Assembly: GCA_016508695.1 (NCBI GenBank)
Contig: VNKQ01000016.1
Location: forward strand, 558,001-622,000
Source of the DNA: Hyphodiscus hymeniophilus
Lineage: Eukaryota; Ascomycota; Leotiomycetes; Helotiales; Hyphodiscaceae
Direction of reading: 5' to 3'
Length of the DNA: 64,000 nucleotides
Shown in pieces: positions 1 to 12,792 of this stretch (the first letter of the stretch is position 1; the number at the start of each line of letters is the position of its first letter). The translations under genes and the position numbers were made by a program. The notes beneath the pieces were generated by a model, which searched no databases, was not told the DNA's origin, and was given only the letters and a program-made list of their open reading frames with translations.

Positions 1-3000
1 ATAGCTCTCGTACTCAGGAAGATCAAGCTCTAATCATCATTAGCATCAAGACTTGTCGTCAACGGAGCTTTTCACTTACGGTTAAAGCATGTGTGTGAGC
101 TTGGAAGTCTCTCCTTGTTACCATAATCGCGATGGATGTTGAATCGACTGAAGCCGTTCATACCCTCAAGTTCCTTAAATCCGTTGAGAGGTACTTTGCT
201 AGTTCCTGTGACAAATTGAAGCAATTTGGCACGTTCTTCCTTGTCAAATGAACGGACGGCTCGCCAGAACCATTGGATCTGTGGAGAAGAAGCGGAATAG
301 TTGTGGTATTCTGTGTTGACCTTCCAGTCGTCGACATCAACCTCCGGTAGACCCGAGATGAGCAACTCCAATTCTTGTTCGTTGAAGATTTGGACGAGAT
401 CGGCGGGAATGATATCATGGAAACCTGTTACTGTTAGATTTAAGCGCTGGGTATTTGGAGATTATCAATTACCCTTCAAGAATTCATCCAACTGTTCCTT
501 GACAGATCCAGTGAGCTTCCACTCAACCATCAAGCGGACGTACTCATGCTTATTTTCGTCGGTGACTGGGATATTGCGGCCATTTGGAATGAAATCAATT
601 GTCTCGACGACTCCGAACTTGTCATTATCAACAGAGAAGGTCTCGGTGATAATATCGGTGATATCGTTCTCGAGCATCCAGACTAAGGATTTATAGTAAT
701 CCGGATCGAGTGATTCCATATCCTTGACCGACACAGCCTTCCCCAAGATGCGCTTGTACACAGCCCGGCTGAAATGGCAGTCCAAAACCCGATTTTCGTA
801 GAGTGCCTTGCCAATGATGCGACCAATGAACTTGAAAAACATCAGATGCTCTTCGTTGACGCTACTGAGTTGATTTGGATGAAAAGTTGTACGATCGGAA
901 GACACAGGAATGAACAGCGCGTATCCTGGGTCAAACATCTGTCGGGAGAGGACCTGGAACCATTCACGTGTGACACCACCGGCATCGACGCCTTCTTCAC
1001 CGTGGAAGCGAATACTTAGCTTGCCATACTTCATCTGATCGCCAGTTTGGAAGTATAGAGACTTGAACGAATCATGGAAGACCTGGTCTCGACGAACGGA
1101 GAGTTGGAGAGGAGGGAATGATTGACGTGTTGCCGAGTTCTTGGTGTGGATGCTTCGGCTGAAGTAATTGCGCTTGTTGTCGAATTCAAGGACCTTTGGA
1201 TTCTTCACCAACAGGGAAAAGGTTCCCGACATAAGTTTGGGGGTATGGCGCACAAGTTCATTGAGGATTTTGCGATGCTCCTCAGTAAACGTGAAGAACA
1301 AGCTCTCCATGCGGGATTCGGGAGGTGGGCTCGTAAGCATCATCTCTTTACCCAATTGAGAGCGGGCAATTGGCGCATCCTTGAGTGTGGTGTTTTTGCA
1401 GACAACCATAAGCGATTCGATGAGAGGGAGGAGAATTGTGGCAACGTTCAACAAGTGCTCTCGTTGTCTGATGGCACTAAGACAGGCACTGAGCTTCTCC
1501 CACATAGGACCAAAGGTGGAGCTGTCATAGAGAGTAGACAGAAGATCCTGCTTTTCTACTATTTGTGATGATTCGCCTTCAACGTCAACCTCCGTAGGTT
1601 TGTCTTTCTTGTCACGCTTCGGGTCGAACAGATGATCCAGTGCTGTAAGCACACGAAGTAGCTTCCCCTGCTCCGACCCGCTAGGGGAGAACTTGGCCAA
1701 AGCGACGCCTTGAATCTCAGTGCCAGTAGTTGCTTTCTGGATTGAGGGCAGCAGTTCTTCAAGATCACCCAAAATGACCTCGCCAAGTTCCTGTGCCTTT
1801 GTGATAAGTTCCCGACCAAAGACTGCCTTAGCACCAGGGATGGTAGACAAATTCTTAATAGTAGAGAGGGTCTCGCGGAAGGTTCTTGAACTACAATCAC
1901 GAGCCACAAATATGTTGATTACCAACTGAAGGTTGTGTTCTGGAACAACAGGGAAAGTAATCGGACGTTGCTTCTTATCAGGCTCCTTCGCGGTGGTTTC
2001 TGGCTTAGCTTCTGAAGTGGAAGCCTCCCCGCCTTCGACGACGAGAGCTGCTGATTGATTTTGCTCGACTGGCGTGAGCGCGCCAATTTGTATTGGTTCT
2101 GGCTGAGTTTCGGATGGCGCTTCGTTGGCAGCGGTGGTGGTTTCTGGGGAGGTAACTGAGTCGGCAGCATCCGAGACAGGCGCATCAGTGTTCGTGGCAG
2201 CTCGTACGACTTTCTTGGCCGCATCCTCAGCTTCCTTCTGCTTGCGTTGCAGGGCTTGGAGAGGCTGAGTAACTAAATTCAGAAGCATCGAAAGCGATTC
2301 CATGACAGAAGAGCTCTCCATAATCAAATTCCGATCTAAGAGACTCAGAAGTGAATTGAGAGCATATTTCGAAGCTTTATTAGATTTTGCTTTGCCTTTG
2401 TGACTTGTGACACGCTTTAGACCGGTAGAGATTTCGTGCTCGGTAAGGAAAAAGGCCGGAACGTGGGGATTAATTCCTGTGAGAAATACGAGAGCCGCCA
2501 AGCACTGATCTACAACCTTGATGGGAGATATATCGGACTTGGGATGCTGTGAAAGGTTTGATGTGCCTGTCAAAGTTCTCTTCAAAGGCTGCGGGGTCTT
2601 TGGATCCTTGTCCTTCGGCTGCTTAGCTCTCAAGGTCAGGTGGGCAAAGCTTCGCTCAACCGCTGACATATCGACGCTTCCATCTTGGAGAATGGAGAGT
2701 AGAGTATTGAGGACTTCCGTGCGGTTCTGTCTGTTGAGAGAAATGTTTTCCAAAACCGAGTTGAGCGTACTTCGAAGACTACCCTGTTGAGCCACAAACA
2801 TCAATCGAAGGAGGGTAGCAATTCCTGACTTGTCCAGCATTTGGACTATAGCACGGCGAGGAGGTCTCTGAGCAGCATCTTCTCGTCCTTCCACCAATGG
2901 AGGACCTCTTCGAGCAAGACCACCTGGGATTCTTGCATGTAGAGGATGATCTCTCTGACCAGCACGACCAATCTGGGCAAGATCTGCGGGAAGGGAATTC

Positions 3001-6000
3001 AGGATCTCATCGTCTTGCTCCATCAGAATTTGGTTTCTGAGCGCCGGAGGCAATGTGGCAAGAATAGAGGCAGCATCCATTTCCGCCCCGGGGGGCCACC
3101 ACCATTAGCTGCTGCTTGACGACGCTGCTCGTCACGTTCACGGCGACGTCGGTCTTGTCTCTCTTGCTGAATAATCTCGTCTCTGATATCCTCCGGTAGG
3201 GCCGCCAGGAATTCCTGGTCGATTTCGGATGGTTGGGCACCAGTTGCAGCAGTTCGGGAGCGTCGTTCGGCAACTGTTGACATGATGACTTCTTCACGAA
3301 TCTCTTCCGGCAACTCGGCAAGGAATTCGGCGTCGATACCAAGATCGGTGATATCCATGGGGTTTCCACGAATAATGGTTGTGATCCGAGGTCGGTTCTC
3401 GGCAGGTTCGCCCTGGGCTTGCTCTTCTCCTGCGGGGGGTTCGGTAGCTTCAGTCTCAACACCATCCATAGCCTCAGCACCAGCTTCGTCGATTCCAGTA
3501 GTCTCATCTGTTCTAACCTCGGATTCATTGTCTTGTGCAGTAAGTGCCTCGGCAGCAGCTCTTTCCGAAGCTTCCCGCTCTTCGGCTTCTTTCTTTTCTC
3601 TCTCGACCTTTTCCTCTGCCTCTCTGGCCTCCTTCGCTAATCGCTCTTCTTCTGCTTGCTTCTCAGATTCCTCCCGAATCTTCTTTAATCTCTCCAACTC
3701 AGCTGCCTTGTGAGCCTTGTCAGCTTCGATTGCAGGAGGGACTAGGACCGATTGAATAGCTTCCTTGAGATCGTTCGCTTTTTCGTGATAATTCGGTCCA
3801 AAAAGAAGCTTGGCCTCCTCCATCCATCTTTGTTGCGTAGCTTGGGGTACGAAGAATGCAGAACTTCCTGGCTCGCCATTCTCGCGTCGATCGCCAAATC
3901 TGCGAGTCATTCCAAACATGGCCTGAAGGTCTCGTGGAATTTCATTTCCCGAGCCAGCCGTAATATGAAATTGCAAAGCGGCACCGTTTCGTGCAATGGT
4001 CCCTGCTTGCGGTAAGGATCTCATCAATTCTTCAAAGAAAGCTGCTGTTCCGGGGCCCTCACCAAAAGGACGGCCACCGCCAAAGCCACCAATAATGTCC
4101 GATATATCTGCACCTGGGGGTCCTCCCATAGCCTGGATCCAGCCACCCATAGTCTGGTTGCGATGGGGACCATCTCTACTTGCGCCTCTGGAACTGTTTC
4201 GCTGAAGTAAAGGGTTTGTGCCGTCATCAGGAGATCGGGATTGGTTTCCAGGTCTGTGTGATCTGTAACGAAAATCTGTCGCTGCATTTGGATTAGTTCT
4301 GAACCATGAGTTTATAGAGTGAAGGTTTGGCATTTCGAGAGAGACAGATCCGCCTGCAGCGACTCGTCTTTCGCTTCCAAACCCTGCATGATCGACCAAG
4401 TCGAACAAGCCTTCGAGGGTTCCGAAAGAACGAGCCGTACCGACAGGATTCCGTACTGACGAACGAGCCGGAGCTAAACGTGGAGGAGAATCAGACATAC
4501 CACCTAGTGGATCACGAGAGCCGCCAGGGAATAATGGGAAAGGGCTGGGAAATCCACGAGGACGGTGGTGATGGTGTCCACGATGGATGATCATTGGTGG
4601 ATCGACCTCGCCCTCCCATCCCCAAGCACGGCCAGGATCAGGACCTGTATGCCCAATATTAAACTTGTAATGATTTTCAATAATACGAAACATACCTGGG
4701 TAACCTGGATCAAGGAACATCTCGTCTTCTTCCATATCATCCTCATCATCATCACCATCTTCTGGGCCATGTTAGTAGATAATACAGCAACGAGATAACA
4801 AGGTCAAGTCTTACCATCCTCATCAATCTCTGCCTCCAAGTATTCAGCACCCATACGTTCATCATCATCGGCAGGATCTATGCCTTCTGCTTCCATTTGC
4901 TCTTCCATTCGCTCGAGCATCTCTTCAGCATCTTCACCGCCACCAAGGGCTCGGACAAGGTGGCCAAGAGGTCCACCGACCATTTCATCCATACCCATAG
5001 CATCCATACCGTGAAGTTCGGCTTCCTCTTGATCGGCAGCTTGGGCTTCATAATCCTCTTCATCGTCATCGTCTTGATCATGTCCATCCTCGCTCTCCCA
5101 TTCCTCCATATCGTCGTCTGCGCCGAGTTCTTGGATGTTGCCAGCTTCATCGATGATTTCGACACGTGCATCGTCATCTTCTGAATCGTGCTCGTCGTCA
5201 TCCTCATCACTTGAGCCATCTTCCTCGTCGTCATCCTCTTCTTCCATGATCACTTCAACGTCTCCGGAGAGGCCTTCGATTGGACCGATGCCTTCAATAT
5301 CTTCATCTTCATCACTGATGTTGTCTTCATCGTCTTCGGCCATTTCCTCTTCGTAATCCATTTCCTCGTCATATTCACCCTCATACATCTCCTCGTCATC
5401 TAAACCATTAGTGGATTGCTTCAGAAGACAAGTCAGGATCAAGCATACCGTCTTCAGAGTCAGATGATGAATCTTCTTCTCTACCAGGCTCGAACATACC
5501 CAGAGTAGAATTGCGGAATAAGTCCGGAGTTTCTTCTCGCTCGTCTTCTACCTCGGAGACAGATGTGGCTGATTCAATCTCATCCTCTTCAGCTTGACCA
5601 GGAGTGGCCGAAATAAGAGACAGGTCGGAGAGATGGACAGCAGTCATTGTAAGGACTTTAAGAGGCCGTAAGATGTATTTGACAGCACGTTTGGCGCCAG
5701 GGAAGTTTAAGTCGATATCGGCAATAGATGCTGTCAAGGCCGCGATAAAGCCCTTCTCAAACATGATGCGCTTGAGCTGTTTTTGAGACCGATCGGCCAC
5801 AGAAGTATCAATAGCAGCAAGGTTCTCCTTTCCATTCATAATGTGGCTCATGAGGTCGGCAAGTGATAGCATCCTGGCATACTTGATGTCAAGAGACTCA
5901 GTCGAAGTACTTGCATCCTTGTAGGCTCTGAGGATATTCTCGAGAACAAATCGACGAAGCAAAAGAAGACTAGGCTCGTCTTCGCCGTCAGAAGGCTCAC

Positions 6001-9000
6001 GATCTTTTTCAAGCAGTTGCTCTCCGGTCTTACTTAGTAGGGCCGTTAAGACAGAGTCTGCCCATGAAGAGGTGGCTGTCTTCTTGCGCAAAGATATCGA
6101 CTCGGCGTGATCTAAACTGCCGAGTGGGATAAGGTCAGAGAGCAGATAATTTATGACGCCTGATCGCGGCTTTGACGGAGTCATGGTTGGCTGAGGAGCG
6201 CCACGCTTGAAATTAATAAACTCGATCTTCGTGCGGTTGTATGAGGATAGCAACTCTGTAAGACATTGTAGGATGAAGCATCTGTAAATATAAATAGGGT
6301 GTTCCTCGGCCTTGAAGTCCTGCTTATTCGGTGTCTTCGAAGACTTGGAATCCTTTGAGGTCGCTGTTTCAGCTGCCGAATATGTACCACTCATCGCAAC
6401 ATCACCATTTGTTGAAGCGTCGGGCTTCTCGACATTTGGGGGAGATGATGTGGGTTCTCTATCTTCCACATCTTTGTAATTGACGAGTTCCGAGAGTAAG
6501 AAGTGGATTACGCCATCTGGGTGCTCAACAACAGGTAGCTTGTGCTCGGGAGCAGTCTTTGATGTGTCCGGCATTTCGCTATCAAGCCCTTCTGTGGATG
6601 CCTTCACATCTTGGATGGATAGATCCTTGGTACCTCGGACAGCTGGTTGAACTGTATCGTCAGCAGGCTTTAGATCCTTCAAAGCCAAAACATTTGATCG
6701 ACTCGATCCTTCAGAGTTCTGATACGTCCATCGATTGTACTTCACCATCTCGTTAGTGACTTCCACAAAGAGTTCGGGTGAGCGAATCGCGGTGGCGGAT
6801 AATCCACGAAGATACAGGGCAGGATCAATAGCTCGCTGTTGCCGGGCTGAATCGAAGAAGGACTTGATGTCTGAGCGCATGATCTGCTTGACAGTCTCTT
6901 CATCCTCGATGATATGGCGCAGTATGATCATCAAGGGGCTTTGAATCCGAGCTGAACCAGCGCCTGCAAGCTGTTTCGCCATGACGAATACTCGCTGAAT
7001 ATTCTTTCGCTCGCCCATAGTTTGTGCGACCGATCGATTCCGAGTCAATATTACTAAGATGCGTAACACAGCTAAAGCCAATGATTCCTCTTTGCCAATT
7101 CGTGGCAGGATATCAAGTATGGCTTCGAGGATCTGGGTGCGCTCCTCCTGGGGCACAGCATAGTCGATTTCCTCCAAAACTGGCTCGTCGATAGCATCGT
7201 TCTCGTCTTTTGGTACAGCCCATTTGGTCTTGCGGGGTCGTGCATCTTCACTGAGGAGCATTTCAACGATGAGGAGTATCTGGGCAATCCAAGGCGATGG
7301 CTCATCGACGGAGTGCTGGGGAGACAACTTGATAAAGGCGAGTATGGTAGCGAGATTGTCCTTCAGCTCTCCAACCGCTGCGGCATAAAAGAGCTTATCT
7401 CGAAGCATTAACGCAAGCAGATGCGCGTAGGCAGCTACTTTCTTGCCAACGGTGCTAACTTCTTCTTCGCCTGCGAATGACATGAGCGCAATAACCAAGG
7501 TCTCGCCAACAATCTTTCGCTGAGCTGCTGGATCACCTGATTTGTTGACAACGGTCGTGATAAGATCGGAAATCTCAAACGTGACCTCGCCATGTGCATT
7601 GATGACATCTAGACATTTATCGATCAAGTTGTCCCGGATTGCTGCACGTTCTTCATTCAGATCATCAATGGTGGTCTGCTTGATTTGGTTCTCCTCTGTC
7701 GCTGCTGCAGAAGATGGCCGTTGGGATGTCATTGATGGGCTTGCACGCGTGCTAGATGACGAGGAATTAGCGGCGAATTGATTCAGAATTTGATCAAAGT
7801 TCTGGGCGTCCGCCTGCTCATTGATTGGGGCAGGAGGTGGTGGCATCTGCTGAGCGACGGAGTCAAGAATGGTAGGCAAGTCAATCGCCATGCCGTGATC
7901 ATCTGGAGTAGCAGTCCCCGTAGAAGTGCTAGTAAGAGGTCTAGAGGTGGAGTCCTCAAGGTTGAACGATACATCGCCTTCTGGAACTTTGTTTCGACCA
8001 CCCACATCGGTGATCTCTCGACAATATTCCGAGGCCAAGTTGAAATTATTGTTGCATCGAAAGAGCGCTTCAGTGGCCATTTCTTCATCGAACGCTTCTT
8101 GTTCGTGCAAAGCTTGTCTATGTTCGGTATTGAGCTTGAAGTGTTTCCGAAATGCCTTTGCAGGTGACATTGGTTTATCAGATCGCTTCAACGCTCCCGA
8201 TTCAGAATCCGCATTCGCTATGGTTCTAATAACTTCAATGAGCTTCTCGGATGTTTCACTTGGAGCTTTCTCAACAAGATCGGATTCCCAAAGTCGGCGC
8301 ACAGTTGGCAAGACAGCCATCCGTATTTCCACCAAGAATTGGCTTGGGTTGAATGAAGCGTTTTTATTGCGTTCTCCTCTCTCAGATCTGTTGGACATAG
8401 TCTGAGACTGGGTAGCTTCTATTACGTATTTGCCGTTCGCGATTTTGCTGTAAAGCGAGAGAATATCTTTCGTACCAATGACTGCAACCTCGAAGCGAAT
8501 AGCCGCGTCGCTGTTCTTCTCGGGTAAGCCAATGGACTGGATCTCCGAGGTAAAGGACTCGAGAATTTGATTTAGCGTGCCAAATCCTCCACGGTCCTTG
8601 AAAGCTTGCAAAACAATAGTGACGGTCTGGGGGCCGCGGTCGTTGTGTCGCGAAACTGTGTACTTTTATTAGCATTGCGTATCATCTGGGGTGAATGGAA
8701 GTACTTGCTAGGCTTACTTTCGATAAATAGTTCTCTCAAAACATGGACCATCCCAATCCACAGCGTGAAGCTCTCGATTGAACGCTCCTCTCCGTACCGG
8801 CGGAGCTGTTGGAGAATTGTTTCGGCCAGAGCGTCTGCAATACCAGTATGACTCCATTTTTGATAGTCATCCAAGCGCTTGGAGAACAGATTTTTTCCAA
8901 GCATTTGGAAGAAGGGCGTGATAATCCGGGACATCTTACTCAGTAGATATCGGAGTGTTTGGAAATTTTTGAATTCTGGTGAATCTTGTTCGACTTTCGT

Positions 9001-12000
9001 CAAAAGCTTGGGCTTGCTGTCTGGTGTCGAAGAGCTGTTGGCCACTATTGCGGCTGATATTCCGTGGTCCTGTTCCGTGGCTCGAGTTTCCTCACTAGCT
9101 TCTGCAAGAGGCGAAGGTGGCTCATTTTCGAGGACTTCTGTAACAAGGTCACTTGCTCCAGTGTCCTTGGTCCGAACTGCATACTTGAAATGGCTCGGAA
9201 CGGTTTTGTTCAGCTCAAACTCTTCCCGTAAGGAAGCTCCGAGTAAAGGACCGAGGCTATGGATGAGGCGAATGTAATAGTCGCTGATATTGATCTGAGT
9301 GAAGCTCACACTGGTTCTTTGATTATATGCCATGCTTCGGTACCATGAATTGAGAGTTGACACCAGGGACTGGACGTTAACCAAAGCCTTGGCGAGATCT
9401 GTGCCTTTAGCAAGGAATTCAATATCAGCCTCTTGTCGAGTTCCCTTATCGACAAATGGACGGAAGAATGGCAGACTTCCATTGTGTTCAACAAAAGGAG
9501 CGAGAACGTCTGCAGCATCCTGAGCTCTTTTGAGCAAAGAAGGTACTGTCAGATGAGGCTTCTGCTCTGCGAGCTGAGCAATAACGGAGTGGAGATTCGA
9601 GCTGTACTTCGGATCGGCAAACTCGTACGTCAGACTGGGCGCGTCATCAAGATCTAGAAGGTAAGGTATGCCACCTTTGGATGCAAAATCCGCGCGGACA
9701 GATGAGTTGCCGAATATTGTAGTCAGAAAAGCAGCAATCGCACCGATGTATGGTGTCATGTCGGTATTTGAGTCTGTATCGCTTGGAGACTGGATGTTAG
9801 AGACGGAGAACTCGACATCCTGCATCTCAACATCCGGTCCGTCCTCGGCGGCCTTGCCTTTGCCTTTCGAAGATCTTTCGATGGTCTGTTGCTTCAACTG
9901 CTCATCCGCAACTACGCACTTGCCTGATTGATCCACCGTCCACAACTTGGCACTATTCTTACTCATTTGACCCTTCGTTTTGCACAGGTAGCTAACTCTT
10001 GCCACCATGTTGAGAACTGCATGCATGATAGCAGTCTTGAGAGGCGGATGATGACGAACAAGTTCATCAAAACTAGCACCAAGATTTGCCGGTAGGTCCT
10101 TGTTGGTATCCATGCATTTCACGTGTTCAGGACTCTCGAATATCTCGAAGAAACTGTCCAAGGCACAGGAAGCCTGGAACATCTTCATACCGGCGTTATT
10201 CAGGCATATGGCACCGAATGCTTGTGGGACGATATTGATGGTCTCCACAGTCGGCAGAATACCACGTGCTAGCGGACCTTCTCTGGGATTCTCGAGTATA
10301 CTTTGCATATGATGGCGATGGGTTACCTGCTCAACGGACTCGGGAGCAGCCTCGTCATCACTGTCGTCGTCATCGTCGGCGTCAACGTCGGGGGAGGGAG
10401 GTGTTTCGGAGCGCTCCCTGGCTGCTTCATCCAGCGATGACTTGGCTTTCTTTGAATCAGACGGCATGATAATAGTTTTCCCGGTGACGGCTTCGAGTAA
10501 GCCCCTACTGAGTCCTGCTTCAGCGATGATAGCAAAGCTTGTTGGCTCGTTGTTGATGAAGTCGTTTAAAATACTGACAGCATGTGTCCACACAGCAGAG
10601 CCAAATGTACGAGCATTTGTGATGATCCGACGAAGACTTTCGAGGAGCTGTGAGGAATCAATCAAATTTCGCAAGAGGCGATCAAAGTTGCCACTAAAGC
10701 CCGGAGCCTGAGTCATCATGTGGTGGATGAATTTGAATAGCCATTTGATTGTTTGCTGTTGCACTTGAGGGATGTCGTAGTCGACAGATGGTGACCGATA
10801 TTCTAGTGGCATACCATTACCAGATGCGGCGTTATCTGCAGCACTGTTGATCTCGTGTACAATAAGATTAGAGACCGTATCAAGGACTTCTCCGCTAACA
10901 ATCGTCTGCATAGCTTCTCGCGCGCTGTATCCGATGGTGTCGAGGAAATTGAGGACCTTTTGGCAGTAGCGCTCTGCAATGTTTGTGCGAAGGTCAAGAA
11001 CTTCAACCAATACGGGAGCCAGCCCAGCTGTTACCAGGTCCATTCCAGTGCGATGCATTCCGGAAATGCTCGTGAGCAAGGAGAACAGAGCATCTCGCCA
11101 TCTATCATCCTCTGTGATCTTGACCCCATTGTCTTCTCCGCTCATCTCAGCGACAGCCTTTCTGACAACGTAGAGAAGAACTCCATGGCTCACATTGGTA
11201 TTGAGGGCAGTACAAACATCAGGAAATCGAGCTTGGTGCTGGGAAAGCGCATCAAGAGTAGACAAAGCGATTGTTTGAAAAGCTTTGGGAACAGCAACCT
11301 CACCCTCTGGTGGCGGATGGACCAATTCAGCCAGCTGGTAGACGAGCTGCAGTCGTCGTGGTTCCTCACCGTCTCGCTTCAATACATTTTCGTGGAAGGT
11401 CGGTTCACTGTGGACATAAGCCAAGTTGGTAATAGCTAATAAGCGGACTGCTAGCAATTGACGCCGAGCATCTAGGGACGAGGTCAAAGCATCAGCTGCA
11501 CGCAATTTTGTCAAAAGTTCGTACTGCAAGTCCTTGGGTAAACCAGGTGTATTTTCACGAAGGAAATGGTGGATGCCGTTCGCTTTGATTTCCGACAGAG
11601 ATATGTCTATAACCTTGAAGGAGGGACGCTGATCATCATTTGTTGAGGCCGAGGGTCGAGGCGAAGAGATAGGAGAATCATCAGAGCTCGATAGACGACT
11701 GGTACGTTGACCGTGAGGGCCTAGATTAGAGGATCGGCGAATTGGTGTGGGCGTCGTGGGCACAGAGGATGCTGGCGGAGTGTTCGCAGGTCGGAGTGTG
11801 CTCGTGGTATTTGTGGAATCAGTATCTGTGCCTACCTTTGGATAGTATGTGACCTTCACATCTCCCCAGTCCTCCCAACCAGCTTCGATACGCGACAGAT
11901 TCCCCGTGCCGTTGCGCTCACTCTTCGGACTACCGCTAACGCCAGCTCCACCTTTAACCAAAGACACGAGGTCATTCGCGTAGATATTCGGAGTGGGACT

Positions 12001-12792
12001 CTTCTGAGATGTGACAGGAACATTGAAGTACGTCTTCTCCTTGCCCTTGGCACTTTGTGGGGCAGGTGTAGTTGGCAATGCAGATTCGATAGGAACGGGC
12101 GTTGTCTTGGTGAACGGCGCTGAGAGTTGCGTAACTCTTTCCAGATCAATATTGTAGTGATTAGCTAGGAGGGCGGATATGTTATGTCGATTGGGAAGAG
12201 TTGTGCGCTTTACAGCTGCTTGATATCTTTGCGCCAATTCAGAACCTAGCAGAAGCGTAGTCTCAAGCAGTGGTAAAGACGTGCTGTTTAGCAAGCTATT
12301 CAGATGCGAGCTACTTGCATAGATGCTTCGGTTGCCACAATTTTGTAGAAGCATTCTAGAGAATCGGAGAATAGCTTCCACTAGTTGCCTATCTCCATCA
12401 TCCTCATATCCAAGATGGCCAAGGTTCTGGTCGGCGATCGAGGTTTGGGCTTCATGCTCGCCAATTTTCGACTCCAGACAAATGCAAGCAAAGTCCATCA
12501 TCTGCGGGCCATCATCTAGCTTATATGTTTTACAGAAGTTCTCGAGTATGACATCGAATCTGTTGAGGAGAGATATCCAATGGTATAGGTCTCCCCGAGG
12601 AAAAGGCCATCGGCTTGGAAAGGTTGCGAGATGTTGGGGAAGTAGTGGTACAGAGACTGAGCACGCAGCTTCGCAGAATTCCTTGACCCATGGTGACTAA
12701 ATACGTTAGTAACAGTACATTGTCAAAGCAGGTCTGAAGCTTACCAGAGTCTCCAAGTGCTTCGCCTGTATCGTCTTAATTATTCGGACCAT
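1..12792 (-). CDS. TOM1: TOM1/HUWE1-like giant HECT E3 ubiquitin ligase, C-terminus off left edge
   Basis: HECT-type E3 ligases take ubiquitin on a catalytic cysteine and pass it to substrates; yeast Tom1 acts on histones, ribosomal proteins and mRNA-export factors. Eight exons join in frame (minus strand): 12792-12745, 12696-8718, 8655-5449, 5399-4815, 4761-4696, 4644-473, 424-80, 29-1. The 48-62 bp introns all have GT donors and AG acceptors. The product is about 4,140 residues, normal for the family. The N-terminal half looks like DUF908/DUF913 armadillo-type sequence. An extremely acidic Asp/Glu stretch fills 5399-4815. UBM-like motifs (FLAELPEEIREEVI, FLAALPEDIRDEII) lie near 3350-3180. 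The HECT domain starts near 1130; its catalytic Cys codon is 89-87 in the motif HTCFN. The start ATG (12792) opens a 16-codon first exon. Within the 4644-473 exon the frame breaks at a C6G4 run (3095-3086). Identity is confident; the intactness of that exon is not. Confidence 0.93.
3086..3095 (-). other. Apparent -1 frameshift at C6G4 homopolymer in TOM1
   Basis: Reading the minus strand, the frame carrying the acidic and UBM region ends shortly after this run. The downstream frame (GAEMDAASILATLPP, then DUF4414-like sequence and HECT) is offset by one base. A seventh C would restore the frame exactly. The exon phase arithmetic agrees: exon 4644-473 is one base short of the length its flanking introns need. 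A sequencing or assembly error in a homopolymer is the simplest explanation; a real inactivating indel is possible. Confidence 0.8.

Noticed and set aside
3023..3095. An intron instead of a frameshift in TOM1
   Set aside because: Any GT-AG pair there would delete the conserved ASILATLPPALRNQIL segment, while adding a single C restores the frame with nothing lost.
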